NCBI GenBank assembly: GCA_022843745.1
Contig: JALHNB010000003.1
Span: 62,001 to 126,000 of the forward strand
Source of the DNA: Anaerolineae bacterium
GTDB lineage: Bacteria > Chloroflexota > Anaerolineae > Aggregatilineales > Phototrophicaceae
DNA length: 64,000 nucleotides
Reading direction: 5' to 3'
Shown here: one piece after another, positions 40,645 through 49,311 of the stretch
Layout of the letters: every line of letters begins with the position of its first letter
Position numbering within the stretch: the stretch's first letter is position 1
Notes under the pieces: generated by a model
Databases searched by the model: none
Told to the model about the DNA's origin: nothing
The model's input: the letters and a program-made list of their open reading frames with translations, nothing else
Position numbers and translations under genes: made by a program

Positions 40645-42211
40645 CGACACCCTCACCAGCGGTTGGTAGTGTCAGTAAAGGCATACCCCGCAGCGCAAGA
40701 CGCACAGCCTCGCGATCATCCCAGGGATATTCCGTTTTTCCAAAACACATACTTTGTTCGTGACCTTTGCCACAAGCCATCACAATATCACCAGCTTGTG
40801 CCATCCAGCAGGCTTCATACAAGGCTTCACCACGATCCGGCACACGCATAAATGTCCGACCCTCGACTCCGCCCTGCGCGATACAGCCGTTTGCCATCGC
40901 CTGCAAAATCTCATCCAGCGATTCCGTGCGCGGGTCTTCGGCGGTCAGAATGGTGAAATCAGCGATTTGCGCGGCGACTTCAGCCATCATCCGGCGTTTT
41001 TCACGATCACGCAGCCCAGCGCTGCCAAAAACGGCGATCAATTTTTTACCCGGCGCAAGCATTTGCCGCCCGGCTTGCAGCGCGTTTTTGAGCGCGTTGG
41101 GCGTATGCGCAAAATCGACAATCACCATAAAATCCTGCCCCTCATCAATGCGCTCCATCCGTCCTGGAACGGTTTTGACGGCTTCTATCCCCTCAAAAGC
41201 CGAGCCAGAACCACTCGAAAGCGCAAGACCTGTCTCGATGGCGGCGAGGCAGTTCAAAACATTAAAGCTGCCCACGAGCGTCGTGAAAAACACGTCGGAT
41301 GTCAGTTTATGGTTATAGCCGTTTTCAAATTTGATCTGAAATCGTGTGCCATCGGGGCTGTATTGGAAATTCGTCGCTTGAAAATCCGCGCCGTCTTGCA
41401 AGCCATATCGGATCACCTTATCGGCTGGAAAAGCTGCAAAAAAATCGGCATTCGGGTCGTCGGCGTTGATAATTGAAATTTTCGGCTGGCCTGCCTTGCG
41501 GTACGAACGGCTCAACATTTCGAACATACGCCCTTTGGCAGCGCGATAATTCTCGAATGTGCCGTGATAATCCAGATGTTCATGCGTGACATTGGTCAGC
41601 ACCGCCACATCAATGTCCACGCCATTGAGTCGCCCCTGTGCGAGTCCGTGACTGGTCATCTCCAAAACGCAATGCGTCAGGCCGTTGGCGACCATTTGTG
41701 CCAAAAGTCCTTGAATTTGTGGTGCGCCGGGTGTCGTCACATGCAGCCCGGTGTCAACCGTTTTATCGCCAATATCAGCGGCAACGGTGCTGATGAGTCC
41801 GGCTTTACCATCGGTTGCGACTCGCAAAATACTGTGTATCAGAGTGCTGGTGGTGGTTTTGCCGTCTGTTCCGGTCACACCGACGACGATCAATTTACGC
41901 GCGGGAAAATCGTGATACGCTGCCGCCAGAAAACCAACCGCTTCCTGCGCATTTTTCACCTGTGCATAGGGAACTGAGAGGTTTTTCAGTTCACGTTCAC
42001 CGACAATCGCCGCCGCGCCACATTCAATCGCCCGTGCGATAAAATCATGACCATCCACCGACAGGCCGCGCCGCGCGACAAAAACGCCGCCGGGCATAAT
42101 ATCGGAATCGGCTTCCACGACGGGCGCAGAAATTTCCGTATCGCCGGAAGCGCGAATTAAATCATCCTGTGGAAGCGCATTGAGAAGTTGTTTAAATGTA
42201 TTTGTTGTCAT
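40631..42211 (-). CDS. murE: UDP-N-acetylmuramyl-tripeptide synthetase MurE
   Basis: Adds the third amino acid of the peptidoglycan stem peptide. The 526-residue ligase has the ATP-binding loop VGVTGTDGKTTTSTLI, LEMTSHGLAQGRLNGVD and DVAVLTNVTHEHLDYHGTF, and the diamino-acid selecting region ILTAEDPRTESLDEIL. Here EDPR replaces the DNPR typical of meso-diaminopimelate enzymes, so lysine or ornithine may be used; this is inference. Length fits. It lies at the start of a minus-strand row with the GT-C gene. Confidence 0.94.
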   Translation of the reverse strand: MTTNTFKQLLNALPQDDLIRASGDTEISAPVVEADSDIMPGGVFVARRGLSVDGHDFIARAIECGAAAIVGERELKNLSVPYAQVKNAQEAVGFLAAAYHDFPARKLIVVGVTGTDGKTTTSTLIHSILRVATDGKAGLISTVAADIGDKTVDTGLHVTTPGAPQIQGLLAQMVANGLTHCVLEMTSHGLAQGRLNGVDIDVAVLTNVTHEHLDYHGTFENYRAAKGRMFEMLSRSYRKAGQPKISIINADDPNADFFAAFPADKVIRYGLQDGADFQATNFQYSPDGTRFQIKFENGYNHKLTSDVFFTTLVGSFNVLNCLAAIETGLALSSGSGSAFEGIEAVKTVPGRMERIDEGQDFMVIVDFAHTPNALKNALQAGRQMLAPGKKLIAVFGSAGLRDREKRRMMAEVAAQIADFTILTAEDPRTESLDEILQAMANGCIAQGGVEGRTFMRVPDRGEALYEACWMAQAGDIVMACGKGHEQSMCFGKTEYPWDDREAVRLALRGMPLLTLPTAGEGVDGEV

Positions 42212-42296
42212 AAGCTCAACGCATTTAGAGTGCGATTTATAACGTTTTGAACCTCAATACAGCTTATAATGGCTTGGCTGGCGAGTCTGTATTTCT

Positions 42297-42325
42297 CCCC
42301 TTTCTCCATGCAATGGGGAAAGGGG
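42297..42325. repeat. CCCC-GGGG palindromic repeat
   Basis: CCCCTTTCTCC pairs with GGGGAAAGGGG around ATGCAAT, followed by a G-rich TTGGGGG tract. It resembles the element at 29024-29048. It lies 29 bases after the stop of the next gene upstream on the minus strand and can terminate it before murE. Confidence 0.6.
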
Positions 42326-42353
42326 TTGGGGGATAGGGGTTGAGTTTTCAGGC

Positions 42354-43211
42354 TTATTCGTCCTCTTCTTCGTCTTTGCCCTTTTGCTTACGTTCAATCG
42401 GGGCTTCAAGTGTGCGTTTGGCGGCCTCGGCCAGCGAAGCAGCGAACGATTCGTGATCGTTCAGCGCGAATGAAAATGCTTCTTCTTCCGCACGAAAGCG
42501 TACCAACCCCTGCGCACCGGGGGCATCCAATCGTCGCAGTGCGCCAATTTGCTGGACGTGTTCCAGCGGAATTTTGCGCAGCACATGGGCATCATCCAAA
42601 ATTACCAGATAGCGCGGCATCAGATAGAGTCGGATCGCTTCCGCAAGCGACCATGCGCCGTAAATATCCTGAATGGCGGGATTGGCGCTCACCGGGCCGA
42701 CATGAATATAGGGTCTGCGGCGACGATAGGCTGTCACCAATTCGAGCGATGTGACCTGCTTCAACTCACGCACGAACACCTGCATCTGGCCGCGATTCAT
42801 GCGGAAAGCCAGCAAATCCCAATCACCAACATTTTCCAGGTGCAGCCAGATTTCATTGAGGCCATCCTTATATTTTTGCGGACGACCAAACCAGCACAGC
42901 CCTTCAAGCGAATAGCGAAATTGCTCCACGACAGCGCGGCTGCGATCATAAACAATAAGCGCGTTGGGTGTCACGCCAATGATGGCCTTCCCTGCACGGC
43001 GTGAATTCCGATTGATGGTTTGGAGCGTATAACGGAGCTGCCAATCGTTGATAAATTTTATCGTCGGATTTTCAGTACGGATTTCATCCAGCCGCTTCTG
43101 AATGGCCTGCTGATGACGTATCTGGGCGAGAACTGCCCACACGAACAGCAAAATGAAGCCAACAAAGATTAAGCTAATGGGCAAAAACACCTGCGTGCTG
43201 ACATCTGTCAC
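42354..43211 (-). CDS. Membrane-anchored protein of unknown function
   Basis: A 285-residue protein with one N-terminal membrane helix (FLPISLIFVGFILLFVWAVL, about 8-28), a coiled stretch (IRHQQAIQKRLDEI) and a cytosolic beta-rich region that may hold two similar small domains (VIGVTPNALIVYDRS... and RYLVILDDAHVLRKIPL..., each strand followed by helices). The tail is highly charged (RKQKGKDEEEDE). No family is recognised. It sits between the atp cluster terminator and murE on the same strand, so it has its own start. Function unknown. Confidence 0.65.
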   Translation of the reverse strand: MTDVSTQVFLPISLIFVGFILLFVWAVLAQIRHQQAIQKRLDEIRTENPTIKFINDWQLRYTLQTINRNSRRAGKAIIGVTPNALIVYDRSRAVVEQFRYSLEGLCWFGRPQKYKDGLNEIWLHLENVGDWDLLAFRMNRGQMQVFVRELKQVTSLELVTAYRRRRPYIHVGPVSANPAIQDIYGAWSLAEAIRLYLMPRYLVILDDAHVLRKIPLEHVQQIGALRRLDAPGAQGLVRFRAEEEAFSFALNDHESFAASLAEAAKRTLEAPIERKQKGKDEEEDE

Positions 43212-43274
43212 GTTAGACTCCGCAATCTCGACACCGTAAGTTTACAGAAATCGCAGCGAACACGCCAGACAAAT

Positions 43275-43305
43275 AAAAACGCGCTAGTTATGAAACCAGC
43301 GCGTT
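43275..43305 (-). terminator. Terminator of the nuo-atp operon
   Basis: AACGCGCT-GGTT with its complement AACT-AGCGCGTT makes a 12-pair stem, followed on the minus strand by TTTTTATTTG. It lies 27 bases after the last gene of the cluster. Confidence 0.8.
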
Positions 43306-43331
43306 GTATTACAAATTGCTATGGGGTGAAA

Positions 43332-44186
43332 TTAGCCGAGCCGTCCGGCAATTTCACTCAGTCCGCTGCGGACGCTGCCATCAACCACGCGATCCTGGCT
43401 GCGGATAATTAAACCGCCCAGAATGCCAGGGTCAACGGTAAAGGTCACGTCCTGAGCGCCGATTTCCTGCTTGGCTTTGGTCTGTTCAGATTCCGAAAGC
43501 GGCATCGCGCTTACAACTTCAACATGACCGCCAAGCGATTTGGCTGAGTCCGGCACTTTCGAGAAGAAATCGTCGATAAGCACTTGCTGGCGTTTTGCAT
43601 CCAGCGATTCGCCGATCAGACGCTGTGCGAGGGCAACCGAGATCGCGGCAACCTGGCTGCGAAGACCCGCCAATTGGGTGTCGCGTTCTTCGGTAGAGGC
43701 AGCACGTGCCTGCGCACGAATGGCTTCAGCTTCGGCACGAGCCTCGGCCTCCACTGTTTTACCAACTTCTTCACCGCGTCCCCGCGCTTCGGCAACGATG
43801 CCTTGTGCCTCGGTACGTGCTGATGCCAAAACTTTCTCGGCCTCAGCTTCGGCGTTCAAACGGGCATTGGCTGCTGCGGTTGCGTCTTCCAGACCCTTCT
43901 GGATTTTCGCGCTGCGTGCATCCAGCATATTGAGGGCTGGCCGCCAAAGCAGGGTGCTGAGCGCACCAAAGATAATGCCGAAGTTGATAATCTGCGCGAG
44001 CAGATAGCCGGCATTAATACCAAGCGGTTCGAGTGGGCTGACAGCTTCTTCGGCAGCCACTTCACCTTCCACCGTTGTTTCTTCGGTGGAGGTTTCACCC
44101 TCTTGCGCCAGGGCGATCACAGGGAAAGCCAGAAGCGCGACCAGGGCCAGGAGGAGCAGAATGCTCTTGAGACTTAATTTACGCAT
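43332..44186 (-). CDS. atpF: ATP synthase b subunit fused to the delta C-terminal domain
   Basis: Peripheral stalk of F-type ATP synthase. A signal-peptide-like start (MRKLSLKSILLLLALVALL, about 1-28), an acidic extracytoplasmic stretch (29-50) and one membrane helix (about 59-80) are followed by an Ala/Glu-rich coiled coil (about 85-200), as in subunit b. Residues 222-284 (HVEVVSAMPLSESEQ then VDPGILGGLIIRSQDRVVDG) match the end of subunit delta, which joins the stalk to F1. The delta N-terminal helical domain, which binds alpha in other bacteria, is not present. b-delta fusions are known elsewhere, but this one is short. It is last in the nuo-atp operon; F1 genes are absent. Confidence 0.88.
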   Translation of the reverse strand: MRKLSLKSILLLLALVALLAFPVIALAQEGETSTEETTVEGEVAAEEAVSPLEPLGINAGYLLAQIINFGIIFGALSTLLWRPALNMLDARSAKIQKGLEDATAAANARLNAEAEAEKVLASARTEAQGIVAEARGRGEEVGKTVEAEARAEAEAIRAQARAASTEERDTQLAGLRSQVAAISVALAQRLIGESLDAKRQQVLIDDFFSKVPDSAKSLGGHVEVVSAMPLSESEQTKAKQEIGAQDVTFTVDPGILGGLIIRSQDRVVDGSVRSGLSEIAGRLG

Positions 44187-44209
44187 GTGTATCTCCGTGC
44201 TGTGTGCAA

Positions 44210-44464
<255 letters not shown>

Positions 44465-44490
44465 TTAGGATAGTTATTCGAGATTATTGA

Positions 44491-45675
44491 TTAATGTTCA
44501 GCGTGTTCTTCGTCGCCGTGATGGCCTTCCATCGCCTGCGAAGCAAACACCAGAGTCAGAACCGCGAACACGAGCGCCTGGGCAAGCCCGACGACAAGTT
44601 CCAAAATGTAGAAAATGACTGGCAAACCCGTTCCAACCAGGAAGAGCATGACTGCCAACAGAATTGCACCCGCAAAGATGTTACCAAAGAGACGGAAGCT
44701 CAAACTAACGATTTTTGAGAGTTCCGACACCAGTTCCAGCGGGCCGACGATCAGATCAATAGCGCCAAGTGGCTTGTTGCGAAGATTTCCCATCGAACGC
44801 AGGGGGAAGAACTTCTGAAGGTAATTCAAGCCTTGTGCGCGGAAACCGAAATATTGAATAGTGCAGAACGAGATCAGCGCCAGACCGAGTGTGAGGTTCA
44901 GATCGCTTGCAGCAGGGCGAACGAAGGGTGTGATATGGAACTTATGTCCTTCGAGCAGCTCTTGTGCGCCTGCATTGGCGGGGACTGCGGCGTGATGATC
45001 TTCCGAAACCAGGCCAGCTTTTACGGCATCTTCATGAACCTTGCCGTGCAATTCACCAAGTCCGGTTTGTTCAACGCACGCGACATGCTCTTCCAATGAT
45101 ACGGTCTCACCACCATTGAGAGGTTGTTCGTTGCGAAGCTGGAAGAAACTCCCAGAAACGCGCGTGGCGTCATAGCCGTTTTTCTCAGGATAGGCACAGT
45201 GGAAAAGCCCAAAACTTTCGACACCGGGGATGAGACTCATCCAGTTCGCGATCAACAGGAAAAGCGTGATCGTCGCGATCAGCGGGAAAATCGTTTTGGC
45301 GATCCGGATACCACCAATACTTTTCGTGATGCCGTAGATACCATCCGCGATAAGCTCGACGAAACCCTGGAAACGACCTGGTATTTCATTTGTCCAGTTA
45401 TTGGAAGCGCGACGAGCGAAGAACATGATCGCCAACACAATCACATCGACAATCGCAACAGCGACCATCGTATTGATAAGGTTGAAATCATCTCCAAGTT
45501 CGATACCCAGTGGTTTCCAATGATAAACCAGGACTTCGCCAGGAACCTGGATCACTGGAATAGCTGGAGCAATACCATTGCTGGGCATGAAAACAAAGGG
45601 CAACCAGGCGCACATTATCGCCGCAAAAACCAGCAGCCCGACTATTACCAGGCAGCCGCGCTGGCTTGTTGTCAT
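44491..45675 (-). CDS. atpB: ATP synthase Fo subunit a, with large insertion
   Basis: Membrane subunit that carries protons past the c ring. At 394 residues it is over 100 longer than usual. The helices and the essential Arg328 in LSFRLFGNIFAG are normal. Between MSLIPG (about 151) and PAASDLNLTLGLALI (about 255) there is an insertion of about 95 hydrophilic residues rich in His and Glu, with two cysteines (160, 200); normal proteins have only a short loop there. The insertion should face outside. It is next to atpZ upstream and atpE downstream, 41 bases apart. Confidence 0.92.
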   Translation of the reverse strand: MTTSQRGCLVIVGLLVFAAIMCAWLPFVFMPSNGIAPAIPVIQVPGEVLVYHWKPLGIELGDDFNLINTMVAVAIVDVIVLAIMFFARRASNNWTNEIPGRFQGFVELIADGIYGITKSIGGIRIAKTIFPLIATITLFLLIANWMSLIPGVESFGLFHCAYPEKNGYDATRVSGSFFQLRNEQPLNGGETVSLEEHVACVEQTGLGELHGKVHEDAVKAGLVSEDHHAAVPANAGAQELLEGHKFHITPFVRPAASDLNLTLGLALISFCTIQYFGFRAQGLNYLQKFFPLRSMGNLRNKPLGAIDLIVGPLELVSELSKIVSLSFRLFGNIFAGAILLAVMLFLVGTGLPVIFYILELVVGLAQALVFAVLTLVFASQAMEGHHGDEEHAEH

Positions 45676-45715
45676 AATGGCACTCCTTTCTTATCAGTAA
45701 AGTACAGCTTATTTC

Positions 45716-46003
45716 TCAAAGATTAACCTCCTCATTTTTTGAGTCTGTAGCTTGTTTGTCTTTCGGCAGAGGCTGTATTCGGCTTAACAACCCCAACACG
45801 ATGCGAAACACAACAAATAAAGTGATAGGAACACTAATAACGATCATTCCAACTGTAAAGGGGCCTTTTAGCCCAAATTGGGCATCAAGCCACAGCCCCG
45901 CAAACAGTGCAACAAACACCATCAGGGTAATCCAGCATCCTGCCTGACCAGCAACAACGGCGTAGGATAAGTTTAATGTGCGCGATGGCTTTCTATTCGC
46001 CAT
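45716..46003 (-). CDS. atpZ: AtpZ/AtpI-like ATP synthase accessory protein
   Basis: A 95-residue protein with two hydrophobic helices (GQAGCWITLMVFVALFAGLWL and VGMIVISVPITLFVVFRIVL) and a charged C-terminus, which fits the small AtpZ/AtpI assembly or magnesium-transport-associated proteins usually placed first in atp operons. It begins the atp part here, 54 bases after nuoN. The family is weakly conserved, so the assignment relies mainly on position. Confidence 0.7.
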   Translation of the reverse strand: MANRKPSRTLNLSYAVVAGQAGCWITLMVFVALFAGLWLDAQFGLKGPFTVGMIVISVPITLFVVFRIVLGLLSRIQPLPKDKQATDSKNEEVNL

Positions 46004-46057
46004 TATGATTTATCACTTCGCGCATTCTATCACAAACGAATCCTGAATGCTACATAA

Positions 46058-47578
46058 TTACGAAAATAACGACCCGGCACTTCGCATGGCCCAATCAAAG
46101 ATCGGCTGTGCGCCAACAGTCCCCAGAACAATGACGACCAAGGCGGTCACGCCCAGCACCCACACATAGGATATGGACATGGGAATCGGCTTGTCTTCGT
46201 CCGGGCTGCGGTCTACATACATCACCTTGATGACCACGAGATAATAGTAGAGCGCCACTATCGAATTCAACACACCGACGATTGCCAGCCATGTCAGGTT
46301 CGCCTGAACAGCCGCGTTAAACAGGAAGAACTTGCCGAAAAAGCCCGCTGCTGGAGGAATGCCTGCCAGTGATAGCAGCGCAATCGTCAGCATTAATGCC
46401 AACCAGGGGCTGCGGCGATTCAAACCTGCGAGGTCTTTGATTGTTTCGCTGCCTGTCGCTTCTGTGAAAAGGATGATAACTGCGAAAGCCAGCAGATTCG
46501 TAAACGTGTACATGAACATATAGAAGCCGACGGATGCGACTGCCTGTGTTTGACCTTCAAGCGTTTGTGCCTGAATTGCCGCGACACCGATCAGCGTATA
46601 ACCCGCCTGGGCAATGGATGAGTAGGCCAGCAAGCGCTTGATATTACGCTGTGACAGGGCGACAACATTACCCACGACCATCGAGACAACCGCCAGAACT
46701 GCCATCAACTGAACCCAGAAATCCTGGAGATGTTGATCGCCGATGACGAGCGCACTGGGGAAAACTGCGATAAAGAAACGTACTAGCAGCGCGAAACTTG
46801 CCGCTTTACTGGCGACACTCACGAACGCGGTAACAGGGGTTGGTGCGCCTTCGTAAACATCCGGTGTCCAGAAATGGAACGGCGCGGCGCTGATTTTGAA
46901 ACCAAAGCCGACCACAATCAACACCATCGCGCCTAAAACGGGGATGGCGTTGGGGATAAACTGACTACTGGTGATATATTCCGCGATCAGGTACAGATTC
47001 GTCTGCCCGGTGAAGCCATAAAGCAGGCTGAGGCCGAATAACATAATCGCCGAGGCGAACGAGCCAAAGAGGAAATATTTCATGCCGCTTTCGGCTGACT
47101 TACTATCATCGCGTTTGAATGTCGCGAGGATATACAGGGGAATAGTCATCGTTTCGAGCGCGAGGAAGACCATAATCAAGTCTGATGCCGCGCTCAGGAG
47201 ACACGCGCCCAGCGTCGAAATGATGATAATCAGGTAAAACTCGCCTTTGCGCCCAATATCTTTCACATCAATCGACATGAAACAGGTGATCGCGCCAGCC
47301 AGCAAAATCATCACCTTGAAAATCTGTGACAGCACATCATGGCGCACCATGCCACCCCAGAACAGCAGATTGCCATCCGCAGGCGGCGCCCAGCCCGGAA
47401 TGAGCGGGGTGATTGCCAGCAGAGCCAGCCCTGCGCCCGCAACATAAGCAATATTGCGTCGCTGGCTTTCGGGCAGATACAGGTCGAGGAACAGCACGAC
47501 CATCGCCATAATCGTCAGCCCGACTTCAGGCGCGATGGATGGTAAACTCGCGAGAAAATTAAATTCGGTTGCGTTCAA
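46058..47578 (-). CDS. nuoN: NADH-quinone oxidoreductase subunit N
   Basis: Antiporter-like membrane subunit of complex I that moves protons. The 506-residue protein has about fourteen helices with the family glutamate and lysines, including FLALETMTIPLYILATF, SAAPFHFWTPDVYEGAPTPVTAF and RNIKRLLAYSSIAQAGY. The start is two bases after the nuoM stop. The last nuo gene before the atp part of the same operon. Confidence 0.95.
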   Translation of the reverse strand: MNATEFNFLASLPSIAPEVGLTIMAMVVLFLDLYLPESQRRNIAYVAGAGLALLAITPLIPGWAPPADGNLLFWGGMVRHDVLSQIFKVMILLAGAITCFMSIDVKDIGRKGEFYLIIIISTLGACLLSAASDLIMVFLALETMTIPLYILATFKRDDSKSAESGMKYFLFGSFASAIMLFGLSLLYGFTGQTNLYLIAEYITSSQFIPNAIPVLGAMVLIVVGFGFKISAAPFHFWTPDVYEGAPTPVTAFVSVASKAASFALLVRFFIAVFPSALVIGDQHLQDFWVQLMAVLAVVSMVVGNVVALSQRNIKRLLAYSSIAQAGYTLIGVAAIQAQTLEGQTQAVASVGFYMFMYTFTNLLAFAVIILFTEATGSETIKDLAGLNRRSPWLALMLTIALLSLAGIPPAAGFFGKFFLFNAAVQANLTWLAIVGVLNSIVALYYYLVVIKVMYVDRSPDEDKPIPMSISYVWVLGVTALVVIVLGTVGAQPIFDWAMRSAGSLFS

Positions 47579-47580
47579 AA

Positions 47581-49311
47581 TTACGCTCCCCCTCCCAGCA
47601 TAGCAAGAACTGGCCGCAGACCGGACTCGATCATGGGAGCCATCAGCGACGGATACACGCCCAGAATAATCAGCGGTGCGCCGAGTAAGATCAGAATAAC
47701 ACGATCCGTGATGGCAATATCCCCGACTTCCGGGTACTTGGCGGCATCAAATTCGCCAAAAAACACTTGCCCGGTGACGCGCAGCACATAGGCCGCCGTG
47801 ATGACGATGCCAAGTGCAGCGATGACCACCATCACCGAGTAATAATTACTGAGTGTGAAACTGCCGATATTCAGATGGACTTGATCCGACGCATTCCACA
47901 TACCCACAAAAATCGGATACTCGGCGACGAAACCGCTTAACCCCGGCATACCCATACTCGTTAAACCGCCTATGACAAAGGCGACGGCAACCCAGGGCAT
48001 CTTTTTGACGAATCCGCCCAGGCTGGGAATATCGCGAGTGTGTGCGCGGTCATAAACCATACCGACGCAGCCGAAGAACAGCGCCGTCATCGCGCCGTGA
48101 CTGAACATCTGTAAGCCCGCGCCCGTCATACCGATTACGTTCATGGTCGCGAAGCCCATACTTACCAGACCCATATGGCTGACCGATGAAAAACCGATGA
48201 CATATTTGAAATCGCGCTGACGGAAGGCGATGAACGCCCCGTACACGACATTAATCAGCGTTAAAAAGACAATCCAGGGGAGGTGGACTTCCGCGCCGCC
48301 AGGGAGAAGCTGTACGCCTGCCCGCAGCGCTGCATACGCGCCGAGTTTCATCAGCACACCTGCGTGGATCATCGAAACAGCGGTTGGCGCGGCGACGTGA
48401 CCATCCGGCGACCAGTTGTGGAAGGGGAAAAGACCTGCCAGCACCGCAAAACCGATGAAGATGAAGGGGAACCACAATTTCGCGAATGTCAGTGTTTCGA
48501 CACCTGCATAACCCGCGACATCAAACGCGCCGTGTTCGGATGCCAGCATCAACGAGGTCATATTAAAATTGAAAGGCGTGATACTCTGCTCGATCAAACC
48601 CGCATCTTTGGCATTCTGGAAAATCTGCGCACCGTCGGGTGTTGCGTAGAAGCTGCTGGCGACGAACACCATTGCGATCACACCGACCAGCGCGATGACC
48701 GAGCCAACCAGAATGTAAAGCGTGAGCTTCATCGCCGCATATTCGCGCAGCTTGATCCATCCCCACGTCGCTATCAACAAGTACATGGGGAAGATCGCCA
48801 GTTCGTAGAAGAAGAACAACACGAACATATCAATCGAGACGAACACCCCGTAAACACCTGCGACGAGCAGCATGAAGAACGCCATGAACTCGCGTGTGCG
48901 GTCTTCAAGTCGCCATGAAATCAGCACACCTGCTACCGTAACCATGCCCGTGAGCAGCACCATCGGCGCGTTCAGGCCGTCAACACCCAGGTGATAGCTG
49001 ATACCCAGGCTTTCAACCCAGGTAACATGTTCTTCAAAAGCGAGGCCGTCTTTAAACATCGTCGTCGCAGGCGAGTCGCCCGCTGCTGCCGAAATCGCTG
49101 CCTGATTTTCAGTCACATCGCCAACCTGCGCGTTATAACCAAAGAATACGGCTGCTGACAGGATCAATACAATTGATGCCGCCGTGATCGAGATGCCCCG
49201 GATGAGGTCACGCCGCTCACCATCAATAAAGAGCATAATCACCGCCGCGATGATGGGCGTAAAGACGATGACACTCAAAACCGGAAACACAAATCCTTCG
49301 GTCATACTCAT
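47581..49311 (-). CDS. nuoM: NADH-quinone oxidoreductase subunit M, second copy
   Basis: Antiporter-like proton-moving subunit of complex I, 576 residues. Core motifs: FFFYELAIFPMYLLIATWG, LFPFHNWSPDGHVAAPTAVSM and QRDFKYVIGFSSVSHMGLV. It has a longer N-terminal loop than the first copy (about 50 extra residues around 60-100). Its start overlaps the stop of the upstream nuoM by four bases. Having two adjacent nuoM genes implies an extra pumping subunit (a 2M-type complex), though one could belong to a different complex. Confidence 0.92.
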   Translation of the reverse strand: MSMTEGFVFPVLSVIVFTPIIAAVIMLFIDGERRDLIRGISITAASIVLILSAAVFFGYNAQVGDVTENQAAISAAAGDSPATTMFKDGLAFEEHVTWVESLGISYHLGVDGLNAPMVLLTGMVTVAGVLISWRLEDRTREFMAFFMLLVAGVYGVFVSIDMFVLFFFYELAIFPMYLLIATWGWIKLREYAAMKLTLYILVGSVIALVGVIAMVFVASSFYATPDGAQIFQNAKDAGLIEQSITPFNFNMTSLMLASEHGAFDVAGYAGVETLTFAKLWFPFIFIGFAVLAGLFPFHNWSPDGHVAAPTAVSMIHAGVLMKLGAYAALRAGVQLLPGGAEVHLPWIVFLTLINVVYGAFIAFRQRDFKYVIGFSSVSHMGLVSMGFATMNVIGMTGAGLQMFSHGAMTALFFGCVGMVYDRAHTRDIPSLGGFVKKMPWVAVAFVIGGLTSMGMPGLSGFVAEYPIFVGMWNASDQVHLNIGSFTLSNYYSVMVVIAALGIVITAAYVLRVTGQVFFGEFDAAKYPEVGDIAITDRVILILLGAPLIILGVYPSLMAPMIESGLRPVLAMLGGGA

